Source: Oenanthe sinensis
Taxonomy: Eukaryota; Streptophyta; Magnoliopsida; Apiales; Apiaceae
DNA length: 64,000 nucleotides
Direction of reading: 5' to 3'
NCBI GenBank assembly: GCA_028671895.1
Contig: CM053809.1
Coordinates: forward strand, 727,501-791,500
The notes under the pieces were generated by a model, which searched no databases, was not told where the DNA came from, and was given only the letters and a program-made list of their open reading frames with translations. Positions 22,991 to 35,244 of the stretch are shown here, piece by piece. A program made the translations under genes and the position numbers. The stretch's first letter is position 1, and every line of letters begins with the position of its first letter.

Positions 22991-23429
22991 TAATTCTCAA
23001 AATACTTTTAAGAATATCAAACTCAATTGAAATTAAATTGGATTTTAAGATTAATTTTAGTTTTCAAATTAATAAAAATTTTAACTAAGAATATTAAAAA
23101 TATAAAATATTTGACTCTAGAATTTAAAAAAAATAAAATATTTTCCAAGATGTAAAATAAACTTGAAAAATAAATTATTTAAATTTAAAAATTATTTCTA
23201 AAATATTTTAAATAATTAAATTCAAATTTAATTATTAAATTAATTATTAAACTAAAAACAATTTGAGAGAAAAACAATTTTTGTTTTAAATAAAAGTTAA
23301 GCTATGTAGTCATGTGTCATGTTGAAACAGCCTTCTAAGTAGAAATTCTACATAGGAATTTCTACATAGACTCTATCTCGAAATTCAAGTAGAACTTCTA
23401 CATAGGAATGTTCTACATAGATTCTATCT

Positions 23430-24265
23430 CGAACATCAAGTCGAATATCTAATTCGAATATTCTAAATCGAATATCTAACTCGAATATTCTAAGTCGAAT
23501 ATCTAACTCGAATATTCTAAGTAGAATATCTAACTCGAATATTCTAAGTCGAATATCTAACTCGAATATCCTAACTCGAATATTCTAAGTCGAATATCCT
23601 AACTCGAATATTCTAAGTCGAATATCTAACTCGAATATTCTAAGTCGAATATCCTAACTCGAATATTCTAAGTCGAATATCTAACTCGAATATTCTAAGT
23701 CGAATATCTAACTCGAATATTCTACGTCGAATATCTAACTCGAATATTCTAAGTCGAATATCCTAACTCGAATATTCTAAGTCGAATATCCTAACTCGAA
23801 TATTCTAAGTCGAATATCTAACTCGAATATTCTAAGTCGAATATCCTAACTCGAATATTCTAAGTCGAATATCATAACTCGAATATTCTAAGTCGAATAT
23901 CTAACTCGAATATTCTAAGTCGAATATCTAACTCGAATATTCTAAGTCGAATATCTAACTCGAATATTCTAAGTCGAATATCCTAACTCGAATATTCTAA
24001 GTCGAATATCCAAACTCGAATATTCTAAGTCGAATATCCTAACTCGAATATTCTAAGTCGAATATCTAACTCGAATATTCTAAGTCGAATATCCTAACTC
24101 CAATATTCTAAGTCGAATATCTAACTCGAATATTCTAAGTCGAATATCTAACTCTAATATTCTAAGTCGAATATCTAACTCGAATATTCTAAGACGAATA
24201 TCCTAACTCGAATATTCTAAGTCGAATATCTAACTCGAATATTCTAAGTCGAATATCTAGTAGAA
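23430..24265. repeat. 27/28-bp minisatellite in RT-C
   Basis: About 30 copies of a dimeric unit made of CTAACTCGAATATT and CTAAGTCGAATAT, sometimes with an extra C. The two half-units differ mainly at one base (C or G before TCGAATAT). Each contains the palindrome GAATATTC, or half of it. On both sides (23330-23430 and 24260-24345) the array grades into AAGTAGAACTTCTACATAGGAA and TCTCGAA blocks, which also occur in the LTRs of RT-A and RT-B. Confidence 0.92.
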
Positions 24266-24500
24266 AATTCAAGTAGAAAATTCAAGTAGAACTTCAAGTA
24301 GAACTTCAAGTAGAACTTCTAGATAAGAATTTCTACATGAGAAATTTGAGATAGCTTCCCTCTTGAGTACTTAGAAAAATCCTGGGCTTCAACAATTAAC
24401 AAAACATCTACTGCTTCCTTTCTGGATGCCCAGTGAACCAATCGTACCCTCTTTAATCTCAAAAAAAATAGATCCAATCGATTTGTATGTCAATCAAGTA

Positions 24501-24512
24501 GCTTTAATACCA
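24501..24512 (-). other. RT-C primer binding site (initiator tRNA-Met, diverged)
   Basis: The minus strand reads TGGTATTAAAGC, two bases from the LTR. It differs from the usual TGGTATCAGAGC at two positions. Confidence 0.8.
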
Positions 24513-24514
24513 AT

Positions 24515-25958
24515 TGTTGGGTCCCGGAGATCGTAGAGGGGGGGTGAATACGATTCCCAAATTAAAATTATAACTATTAATTATTTTTGGGACAACATAA
24601 AAAATTACTTTGGTTCAAACCCGGGTACTGTTCATCATCTTTTTCAACCTCAAGAATACCATTAAAATAACCAAAATAATGAACGGTAAATCATCCAAAA
24701 CACACAACACAACAAGATCCAAGAATATAACTTTATATTCATTGAAGTGGGGTAGATGCTACAAACAAGTTCAAGAACATAAGCTCAAGAACACAACAAA
24801 GAAGTGATTTTTGTCTCCTCTAAAACTATTACATTTTGTAGATCTAGGAGACAAAAATCAACATTATCTTCTATACAACATTTAACAAATGTTTTCAATA
24901 GAAGAATATAGGAGTGGTATAATAAAGAAAATCATGTCTACAAATATATTCAAGATCTAGTTTGGCCATGGGGGAGAGAATAATTTTTCTCTCTCTCCCC
25001 TTTTCTTTTCTCATCCGGATGCACACACACACACCTTTTTAGAAGTGGAGGAGTGGTGTTTCTTTTTATTTTTTCCACCTTTTACTCTTGTCCACTCAAA
25101 TCTTATCTTCAAAGTTATGTGCCAAGCATGCCTTTGGAAATATTTAATGTAAAAGTAATATTTAAATAAATGTATATAATATAAATAAAGAATGTCTTTA
25201 TTTATAAAATATATAAATAAATAAATAAATACTTTATTTAATGAAATTAAATATTTCCATCCCACTCTTCAATTTGTGTAGACTTCCTTATCCAAATACT
25301 TGGCCCCGTATACGTGACTCCACCACGTCCAAGTATTTGACCTTCTAATCTGTGAAGCTTTAGTAAGATCCAATCAGGTTGTGTCGTCTGTCACTTATCC
25401 ATTAGGCTGGCATTTCTCCAACACTGATTTACCACCTTTGTTGATCCTCCACATGACTCAAGAAAACCAACAACTTTAGAATGATTAAAACCATATTAAC
25501 CGACGAGAGCTTGCCTCCAATGTCCTGACACTTTATGCAACGGTCTGGTTCATAAGTGACTAGTCTTGATAGGGGCTCTTGATTCCGAACATGATTCCAC
25601 ATTCTTCTTTGCAAACCTTACTTGTAGCTTCGATTGTAATGCACTAAAATCTTTATAGACTAAGACAATCTTCTGTAGCTTCCACATCCTTGAATAGATG
25701 TCAATATCTTTTATTCTCCACTGAGGCCTGAACATGTTAATGAACTTATTTCAGTGAGCTTCAAGTCTGTAGATGATCCTTTGATACTTTGTCTTAACTG
25801 AACTCTGTGATCCAAGATTTATGTGCACCTGCATATTATTACATGTCATGTTCTATCATTGAGTTATCATCAACCATTACATAGAGATTACATTTAGCAT
25901 TTCTAGTACACATGAAAGTGCAGTGAGTTACTTCCCTTCACTCTTATCTCCCCTTTCA
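24515..25958 (-). repeat. RT-C 5' LTR
   Basis: 1,444-bp partner of 1649-3094 with TG...CA ends, followed by the target duplication AAAAC (25959-25963). It differs from its partner by scattered point changes, roughly 2-4% in the part I compared. Confidence 0.92.
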
Positions 25959-26723
25959 AAAACCTATCTCGAACATCAAGTCGATATTCGAGATAAGGTT
26001 CGAGTTCATGTTCGAGATAGATCCCAAGTCCAACATCAAGTCGATATTCGAGATAATATTCGAGATAGATCCCAAGTCGAACATCAAGTCGAAATTCGAG
26101 ATAATGTTCGAGATATAATTTCTTCCCAGACTTAGAATTTTCAAAACTTCACTCCTGGAAGCCTCAGGTCGAATTTCGAGATGATTTTCGAGATAGAACA
26201 TATCTCGAAATTTTGAAGATACTTAGTAAAATTTGGCAATTTTTCATGAAAAACAATAATTAAATTTTGCCAAATTAAAATAAATACCAATTCAAGGATT
26301 TTTAAAATAAACAATACTAAAAACATTCCTTGACAATTCTAAGGCCTGTAAAATCATAAAATTACATGAAAAACATAGAAAAAATTCATCAAAAAATCAT
26401 GAAAAATTTAGAGAATCATGAATTTAACTCCCTCTATGTTCATGCAATATTATGAGCATAAATTCAAAGTTTTTATCAATAATTTCACTTAAAGCACAAT
26501 GAATTCATGAAAAATAACACAACATACACATATAATAATCATTAATGAAACATTTTAAAGTCTAAGTCTAGAATGATTAAATAGCACGCAGAAGTGATGT
26601 TTTTAGCAATTTTTGAGATTATTTACATATGTTTTCAACTAGACACAATTAAAATAGGTAAATTACAAGAAGAAAAACATATATACTTGATCAAAACTGG
26701 GATTTTACAGATAATAGGATTTA
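25959..26723. other. RT-A pol-ORF3 spacer, right part
   Basis: Non-coding spacer. From 25965 to 26215 it holds repeated AACATCAAGTCGATATTCGAGATA units (about 35-50 bases apart), matching the four-unit array of RT-B at 48287-48478. The rest is AT-rich and aligns with 48600-49100. Confidence 0.75.
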
Positions 26724-29700
26724 CTAACTTGTGTTAAGCATCCCCAATTCACCAACCAACCTATTGAATGTGACTTCATCAAGAGGTTTAGTGATTATAT
26801 CTGCGATTTGTTGCATTGTGGGTACAAAATGTAACTCCACAGTCCCTTCCTCAACATGTTCTCTTATGAAGTGATATCTTATATCTATGTGCTTGATTCT
26901 GGAGTGATCCACATGATTGTTGGTCATGGCAATGGCACTAGTGTTGCCACACATGATAGGAATCTTCTTGTGCTCCATGCCATAATCTTTTAATTGGTTC
27001 CTCATCCACAGTATTTGAGCTACACAGCTTCCAGCAGCAATGTACTCAGCTTCAGCAGTAGAAGTAGATACTGTATGTTGCTTTTTACTTTACCAGGACA
27101 CCAATCTTCTGCCTAGGAATTGACAAGCACCAAATGTGCTTTTCCTATCAATCCTGCAACCTGCAGAGTCTGAATCTGAATAGCCTATTAGATTAAAACC
27201 TGTATCTCTAGGGTACCAAATCCCTAGATTTGATGTTCCCTTGAGATACCTAAAGATTTATTTGACGGCCATGAGATGTGACTCTCTAGGATCCGCTTGG
27301 AACCTTGAACACAAACAGGTTGCGAACATGATATCGGGTCTACTTGTAGTTAAATAAAGAAGTGAGCCAATCATACCTCGATAGCTTGTGATGTCAAGTG
27401 ATTTACCTGATTTGTCTTCATCAAGCTTCGTGGCTGTTGCCATGGGAGTTTTAGCTGCTGATGCATCTTCCAGATTATACTTCTTGAGTAAATCTTTGAT
27501 GTACTTGGATTGACAGATAAAGATTCCTTCTTTTCTCTGATTGATCTATAATCCAAGGAAGAATGACAGCTCCCCCATCATGCTCATCTCATACTTAGCC
27601 TGCATTAACTTGGCAAATTTCTCGCACAAGCGCTCATTAGATGACCCAAAAATAATATCGTCCACATAGACTTGAACAAGTATTAAATCACCCTTTACAT
27701 TTTTGTAAAACAATGTTTTCTCAATTACTCCCCTAGTGAAACCACTTCCAATTAAGAACAAGGATAGGGTTTCATACAATCGTCTTGGGGATTGCCTGAG
27801 GCCATAGACAGCCTTAAAGAGAAAGTATACAAAATCTACAAGTTCTGGATCAATAAAGCCAGGTGGCTGTTCCAGATATACTTCTTCTTCTAGCTCTCCA
27901 TTCAGGAAGGCACTTTTCACATCCATCTGAAAAACCTTGAAGTTCTTGTGTGCTGTAAAGGCCAAGAACATCCTGACTGCCTCAAGTCTTGCAACTGGAG
28001 CGTAGGTCTCATCATAATCAATACCTTCTTTCTGATAATAACCCTTTACTCCCAAACCAGCCTTGTTTCGTATTACAAGTCCGTCTTCATCCAGTTTATT
28101 TTTGAATACCCACTTAGTTCCAATTACTGATCTGTTCTTTGGTCAGGGTACCAGTTTCCAAACTTTCTGCCTTTCAAACTGATTGAGCTCCTCTTTTATT
28201 GCAATTACCTAATCAGCATCACCAAGAGCTTCTTCTATTTCTTTAGGTTCAAGTTAGGACAAGAACCCATAGTACAAGCAGATTTTAGCCATGTCAGCTC
28301 TTGTAGTTCTTCTAGTAGTCACACCAGCATCCGAATCACCAATAATTAATTCAAACGGATGGTCTCTACTCCATACCCGTTCTCTTGGTAATTTTCTTGA
28401 TGATTCAGCTTGATTTTCTGAATTGTTGTGTTGACTACTTGTGTTATTTCTATTAACTCCCCTGAGTTAGTGCCAGCTCCTGCAGAACTAGTGTCATCTC
28501 TTCTTGAGTTTTGAGAACTTGTCCTTGAGCTGCTATTTACCTCCCCTGAGTTGTTGTCGGACTGTGCTGAAGAAGCGTCTTCTAATCTTTCATTAGACTC
28601 AGGTATTTCTTCTCGAACACTTCGTATATTTGATGTAACAACCAACTCAGGTTCATCCTCAACTTCATCCAAGTCCAGATTCTGAAATTTTAGGGACTCA
28701 GGTTCACGATTATCTTTAGAAATTGATAAGAATTTGGTATCTTCGAATCTGACATTGTAGCTCTCAATCACTTTTCAATCATTCACTAAGAATACCCGAT
28801 AAGCTGCCACCACATCTGTAGAATAACCCACAAATATCCCTTCACGTGCTTTTGCTTCAAACTTACCTAGATTTTCATCATCTATAAGTACGTAGCATTT
28901 AGCTCCAAAGACATGAAAGTATTTGATTGTTGGTCTTCTGTTATTCATTAGTTCACATGGTGTCTTTTCTTTATCTTTTATAATCAAGGTTCTATTCTGA
29001 GTGTAACACACTGTACTTACTGCTTCGGCCCAAAAGTATAGAGGAAGTTTTGATTCATATAACAAAGTTCTTGTTGCTTCAACCAACGTTCTGTTCTTCC
29101 TTTCAACTACTCCATTTTGCTATGGAGTTCTCGGGGCTGAGTACTGACGACGTATTCCTTTAGAAATGCAGAAATCATTCAGTATTGCATTTTTAAATTC
29201 AGTGTCGTTGTCTGATCTAATCATCTTCACAGTGAGTGTTGAAACATTCTCAATTTCAGTGATGTGATCAATGATTTGGAAAGGTACTTCATCTTTTGTC
29301 ATAACGAACAATACCCATGTATAATTGGAGAAGTCATCCACGATTACCAATGCATTTCTTTTCCTAGACAATGATAGGACATTTACTGGGCCAAATAAAT
29401 CCATTTGTAGAAGTTGCAGGGGCTCAGCGATACTAGAAATTTCTTTAGACTTATGCGATGCTCGCTTTGACTTTCCCATTTCATAGGCTTCGCAGAGTCC
29501 TTTAGGAGCAAACTCCATTTGAGGTAGATCTTTCACCAATTCTCATCTTGCGAGAGCATTCATCGTTTTGAAGTTTAAGTGAGATAGCTTTCTATGCCAT
29601 AACCAGCTTTCATCATCTGAAGCTTTACTGTAGAAACAGGTGACTTCATTCTGGTTTGCCGAATCCATATCAGCGACAAAAAGATCTGCCTTTCGAACTC

Positions 29701-30018
29701 CTTTTAAAGCCAACGAACCTTCCTTAATGTGAGTGATTGATACACCTTTCTTATTGAAGACAATTTCGTATCCTTTGCACAGAATTGACTGATACTCAAT
29801 AGATTGTGTCTCAATCTCTCAACATAGGAAATATCTTCAATGATGACATTACCAGTTTTCAATTTGCCATATCCCTTTGTCACACCTATGCTGTCATCTC
29901 CAAAGGTGACATAAGGGCCAGCCTTCATAACCAATTCTGTAAGCAGAGACTTGTTTCCTGTCATATGCCTTGATGCTCCACTATCCAGCACCCATATAAC
30001 TTTATTTCTTTTCTACTT
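26724..30018 (-). pseudogene. RT-A pol pseudogene (protease, integrase, RT, RNase H)
   Basis: Decayed pol in pieces: protease MLDSGASRHMTGNKS (29991-29704); integrase with QMDLFGPVNVLS and RSDNDTEF (29539-29120) and its C-terminal part (29086-28775); linker (28771-28346); RT with YVDDIIFGSSNERL (28055-27546); and RNase H pieces (27443-27258, 27005-26724), ending DIITKPLDEVTFNRL. Frameshifts or stops separate every piece, for example at 29804, 29545, 29118, 28775 and 27090. The integrase block reads DND where RT-E has DNG, and RT-B shares this change. It cannot encode a working polyprotein. Confidence 0.92.
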
Positions 30019-30035
30019 AATGCCCTACAATGACA

Positions 30036-32490
30036 GATTGATTAGGCGTTCTTCGGAACCCAAGATTGATTGGGCCCGGCTTTTCTATAAGATCAAGAAT
30101 TATCAGATTTAACAACAGGAGATGCACTCTTTTTAACATTACTAGAGCTTTCGAATTTGTCTTTTCCTTTTTCAGACTTGACAGTTTTGTCAGTCTTAGG
30201 AGTAGACTTGTCACTCCTAACTTTAGGAGGACTGTCAGTCTTAGCTATTACATGCTTCATTTTGACATTAGAAATAGTAGAAGAATATAGACATGATTGG
30301 CTGGTTGCATTCATCAAGTTCATAAACGTTCACATGACGTTAAAAGTGCATGGCATACAATTTGGTGGACCACATTGTGAATGATTTTGATGCATGTTAT
30401 TCATTGTGTGTGGTACAGGCATGTCATGTGCAATAGGAATATTCATGTTAGATTTACATGCATAAGAAAGATGTTCAATTGATTTACAGTGATAACATGC
30501 TTTCTTTATTCGTTCTGCATTAACCTCTTTTCAGCCTTTTTCCTTTTTACTCTGTTGTTTAACAACCTTAGCTCCTAATCCTGGTCTAGACTCATTTCTA
30601 AGGGAATTGATTTTAACTGATTTAGTAGGAGTTATAAGTTGTTCTTTCTTCCGATCTTCCATTTCAATCTCATATCTAACTAACAATTCAGTCTCTCCTT
30701 TTTCACGAGGAACTAAGTGTTTAAAGATAGGTTTGACAACAGATTTAAGAATTGTAGGTATTTCCTTTTTAATCTCACTGGAACTAGTGTCTACAGGTCT
30801 TTTTCCTTCTTTCTTAGATAAGTTAGAATAGTCAAGTCCTACACCTACTCTAGTTATCTTCTTAAATGTGTCACTATCAACATTCACTTTACTAGGTGCT
30901 GGTTTATAAGCTTCGCATTTAGTTTCTAACTCAGCTAGTTTATTCCTAAGACATGCTTCTATTTCATCTTTAAGGTTGAGCTTGTGTTCTAAAGATTTAA
31001 TAGAGTCTCTTAGGGAAGTATCTATAGTGCAAGCAGCCTCTAATTCTTCTACTTTTGCCTCAAGCATTCTGCATTTGGCAACAAGTGTTTTCTGTTCTTT
31101 TTGAGAAGTATTTAGGCTTTTGCACAACATATAGATCTCTTTGCTAAGAGCCCCGTTCTGCACCTTATAATCATCAATAAACATTTCTTCTTTAAGGGTT
31201 AGAACTGGTACCTCTGGTTCATCTGATATCTCAGCCATGAGGGCAAAGTTTGCTGTATAGGTAACTTCTTCCTCATCTGAATCATCCCAAGCTCTTCCTT
31301 CTGTTACAACTAAAGCTCTCTTTCCATGTCTTTCCTTCACCAGGGCTTCATACTTGCTTTTGAGGGCTTCATAAGTTTCTTTGGGATATGTCTGTTTCGG
31401 CTTCTTGCAGTCTGTAGCAAAATGTCCAGCTTCACCACAGTTGTAGCATTTGAACTTCATTTTGAAATCCAATGGAGATTTGTAGCTGGTACTTTTGCCT
31501 TTCCCTTTGTAACCTTGAGAACTACCACCACCCTTAGTAACCCGATAGTAAGATGAAGATTTTCTCTGTGGTCGGTTACGCTTTCTGAATCTTATGTTGC
31601 TGAACTTCCTTGCCATGTATGCCATGACATTATCATCCATGTTGTCCAGCTCTTCTTGGGTGAAGTAGTCATCATCACTATTAGATGTGCACTCATGATC
31701 ATTTTCAACTTGATGTGGTTCAGGTGATGATCTAGGCTTTTCTGCAACCATTACCTTTTTAGACTCTTCCTCATCAGCAACTAATCCTGATGCAACTTCT
31801 TTTCCTCTTGAATCATTGTCCCATGCTTGATCTTGAAGGGTCTCCAGCTCATAGGTCTTTAGAATTCCATAATATTCTTCCAGAGAAGTTGTATGCAAAT
31901 CTCTAGTTTCTCTAATAGCGTAGACTCTATGTTCAATGCTCTTTGACTGGTTCCTTAGATATCTCGTGTTGACTTCAACCATGGGGAGAGTTACGCCTCT
32001 CAGATTCAAATCCAACACTAACTGACTGAATCTTAGATAGACATCTGTTATGCTTTCTCATTTTCTTATTCTGAAAGTGTCATACTCCATCTTGAGTATA
32101 AGTGTCTTGTTGCTTCTGACCTCAGCGGTACCTTCCATGACGACCTCTATTTTATCCCAAATCTTTTTCGCTGTAGTTAGTCCTTTGACTACATTAAACA
32201 TCTCATGATCTAGGGATTCCATCAATGTTTGTCGAACGGATGTATCGAAAGCTATTTGCTCCTTATCAGCATCTGAAAAGTCTACTGCCTTTTTAGGATC
32301 AGACCGTTGTGGTACTATCACATCTCCTTCCATATGCTCAGGAACAACAACCATTGGTACCAATCCCCTTGTCAAGGACTTACAGATATTCAAGATTGAC
32401 GGACTCAAGGTAAAGTTTCATTCTCAACACCCATTCTTCATAGTGATCTCGGTCGAACATGGGAATCTTGAAATGATTTTTAGGTGCCAT
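30036..32490 (-). pseudogene. RT-A gag pseudogene
   Basis: It starts at an ATG at 32490 (MAPKNHFKIP, as in RT-B). Frameshifts occur near 32400 and 32050. The longest open part, 32018-30531, carries a CX2CX4HX4C knuckle CYNCGEAGHFATDC and a predicted coiled coil (KCRMLEAKVEELEAA). A TGA at about 30528-30530 ends it. The frame then goes on through a second knuckle (CYHCKSIEHLSYAC) and a Lys/Ser-rich tail (ending near NQSWVPKNA) with two further stops. The TGA is at the same place in RT-B. Pol follows in the -1 frame in both copies. Confidence 0.88.
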
Positions 32491-33308
32491 CTTAACGTAG
32501 ATTTAAAATAGAGATAATAAACTTTTCTTATTACTTGAGTAGTAATTAAAAGAAAATTGAATTATCTCAAAATAAATCAAAGTTCAAATTCTGGACACCA
32601 AAAATTTTCTAAGTACCCAAGACTAGGCTATGTAGAAACTCTATGTAGAACTTTTGCCTAAGTAGAAATTTCACCAAGTAGAAAATCTGTCAAGTAGAAA
32701 TTCTCACTAAGTCGAAATTTTGTCCAAGTCGAAATTTTCACTAAGTAGAGATTTTGCTCTAAGTCAAAATTTCCAAGTAAAAAATCTCAAGTAGAAGTTC
32801 TATGTAGAACTTTTTGTCCTTAGAGAAAATTTGCTGCAGGTCACTTTTAATATTGAATAAACAATATTATTTTCACACTTTTTGACTTTTGTTTCTTTTC
32901 TCACCTAACTCACCTAACACCCACGTGACAGGTAAAGAGTAATCTTTAATATCTTTTTGTGCAGTGAGAAAGTTGTCCAATAAAAAGCCAATAACACCTT
33001 TTTCACTTTTTGTCTTTTGGAAAAGGAAATCAAAAGTTGTTGGGTTTGTCTTCTTTAACAAGAACAGTGATGACTTTTTGAAGAACACCAAGAATCAAAG
33101 TACCTAGAATAATTCACAAAAATTATCTAAAATCCACCCAAGCTAAATAATCACACCTGGAGTATTTAAATAATTTTTAGGATGAGTTTTCACTGATAAC
33201 CGAATTAAAGCACACATTTCAAGACAAGTTGAAAAGTAGACCTAAAAATTAAAATTCACAAATCTTCTACCAAACACAAGGATCTATGTTTTGTATGTTA
33301 AACATATA
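32491..33308. other. RT-A leader between primer site and gag
   Basis: 818-bp untranslated leader. From 32625 to 32815 it contains a run of AAGTAGAAATTCT / AAGTCGAAATTT / TATGTAGAACTTTT motifs, the same vocabulary as the array in the LTR of this element. RT-B has the same array at 55015-55205. Confidence 0.75.
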
Positions 33309-33320
33309 GCTCTGATACCA
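33309..33320 (-). other. RT-A primer binding site (initiator tRNA-Met)
   Basis: Minus strand TGGTATCAGAGC, two bases from the LTR start at 33323; a perfect match to the usual plant iMet primer site. Confidence 0.93.
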
Positions 33321-33322
33321 AT

Positions 33323-34482
33323 TGTTAGGTCTAAATGTGTTGTAGAGGGGGGGTGAATACAACTTTTCAACTTTATGAAGTAATAAATACTTTGTAATAA
33401 ATGAACACACTGATTCAAGGAATATATGTCTTATATATAACTTGAAGGGGTTGCTACAACATTCATTACAATAGTACAACAGAAGTAAAGAGGGTAGTAA
33501 ATGATACTAAGCTCTGTGAATACTCTCTCTGTTTTACAAGTGTTTCTCTCAAATATTGCTCTCGTACAAAGTTACAAAAGTACTTCTATTTATACTACTT
33601 ATAATCTATAACTTGTAGTCTTCAAAAGATAAAATATGAGTGGCCCGTTTATGTCCACGTAAATCTCATCTTGTCTTGAAAGCTTGGAAATCGGCCAACC
33701 AGATGATGCCATGTGTCATGTTGAAACTGCCCTCTATGTAGAACTTCTACATAGGAATTTCTACTTGTCATCTCGAACATTTAAGTAGAACTTTTACATA
33801 GGAATTTCTACATAGGCTCTATCTCAAATATTCTAAGTAGAACTTCTACATAAGAATTTCGAGATAGAAATGTTCTACTTGCAGAATTTCTACTTGGCTC
33901 TAAGTAGAAACTTATCTAGAATTTCTAGATAGAAATTTCTACTTAGGTTCCCTTGTAAGTACTTAGAGAAATTCTGGGCTTCAACTAGAAACTTCAATGC
34001 AACATCTTGAACTTGTGATTTCTTCTTGTCTTCTATATTCTTCAACAAGTTCTTGAACATGGATCTCTATTACAGACATTCCTGACACTTGATGCAATGG
34101 TCTAGTTCATAAGTGACTAGTCTTGATAGGGTTCTTGCTTCTGAATAGATTACCATATTCAATTAGTAATGTGGCTTTCCAATTGGCACTTTCCTGATTC
34201 TTCACTTGAAATCAATTAGTCTTATTGATACTGATTGTTATGATTTTGATTCTTTAAGTTACACATCACTAAGGCATGAACAACTTTGACTAGAAATTCT
34301 TCTAGTGATTTCATCTTTGATTGATCATAATTAACCATGTTAAATTGTTTCAATTACCTTGTCTTCAATTTGTATAGATTTCTTTGTGACTTCTTATTCT
34401 TGATTGTCTTCCGGTTAAGTATCTTTTCTTTAGTTGAGTTACATTAGATATATTGTTACAAGTTTAGACACTCTGCTTTTCA
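33323..34482 (-). repeat. RT-A 5' LTR
   Basis: 1,160-bp LTR starting TGTTAGGTCTAAATG and ending CTGCTTTTCA, homologous to 40972-42180 and 55720-56913. A TATAAATAG box lies at 33586-33594 on the minus strand. A cluster of GTAGAACTTCTACATAGGAA / ATCTCGAACA motifs lies upstream of it in U3 (33735-33975). The sequence just outside its right end (ATCTCCACCTATTTG) looks like a polypurine tract, which an outer flank should not have. Confidence 0.9.
33586..33594 (-). promoter_or_regulatory. RT-A LTR TATA box
   Basis: TATAAATAG on the minus strand, a near-ideal plant TATA sequence, about 265 bases from the U5 end and about 140 bases downstream of the motif cluster. Confidence 0.6.
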
Positions 34483-35116
<634 letters not shown>

Positions 35117-35175
35117 TAGACTTTGATTTGTAGAAAATAACCTGTTGTTTAGCTGCCATAGACAGTGATCCATCC

Positions 35176-35244
35176 ATATGGCATAAAAGATTGGGCCATG
35201 CACACATGGATTTGTTAAACAGGTTATCAAGCAAGAAGCTAGTA
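35176..35244 (+). pseudogene. RT-D pol fragment before solo LTR G
   Basis: A short plus-strand fragment of the pre-integrase domain (WHKRLGHAHMDLLNRL). It ends at the TAGTA target site of solo LTR G and continues in frame at 37082 with RGLPKLKYSK. Gag and protease of RT-D are absent to the left, where the microsatellite begins. Confidence 0.85.

Larger units (their letters stand above)
19694..24500. other. RT-C interior, right half: no recognisable genes
   Basis: About 4.8 kb continuing the interior of RT-C after RT-E. From 19694 to 22350 the base composition is ordinary, with only short ORFs (up to 73 residues) and no retroviral motif that I can identify. From 22400 to 23290 it is strongly AT-rich with diverged tandem repeats. 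From 23430 to 24265 it is a minisatellite. If this is the leader of RT-C, it has replaced gag. Confidence 0.65.
1649..25958 (-). mobile_element. RT-C: complete LTR retrotransposon, apparently non-autonomous
   Basis: The element is bounded by two LTRs (1649-3094 and 24515-25958) that both start TGTTGGGTCCCGG and end CTTTCA. It is flanked by a perfect 5-bp target duplication AAAAC (1644-1648 and 25959-25963). RT-B keeps the uninterrupted site at 48163-48167. Orientation is minus: a polypurine tract lies inside the left LTR and a primer site inside the right LTR. RT-E (8198-19688) is nested inside; without it the interior is about 9.9 kb. I can find no gag, protease, integrase or RT motif in that interior, so it resembles a large retrotransposon derivative (LARD) mobilised in trans. 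The LTRs differ by a few percent by eye, so it is older than RT-E. Confidence 0.9.
25959..34482 (-). mobile_element. RT-A Copia element, right segment (spacer, pol, gag, 5' LTR)
   Basis: Continuation of RT-A after RT-C. It aligns from end to end with 48163-56913 of RT-B: spacer, RNase H, RT, integrase, protease, gag, leader, primer site and 5' LTR. Its frames carry many more stops and shifts than those of RT-B. The 3' LTR lies beyond the left edge of the window. Confidence 0.92.

Noticed and set aside
23430..24265. Possible CRISPR array (regular ~27-bp repeats)
   Set aside because: The repeats are directly adjacent with no unique spacers, in a plant retrotransposon; it is a minisatellite.
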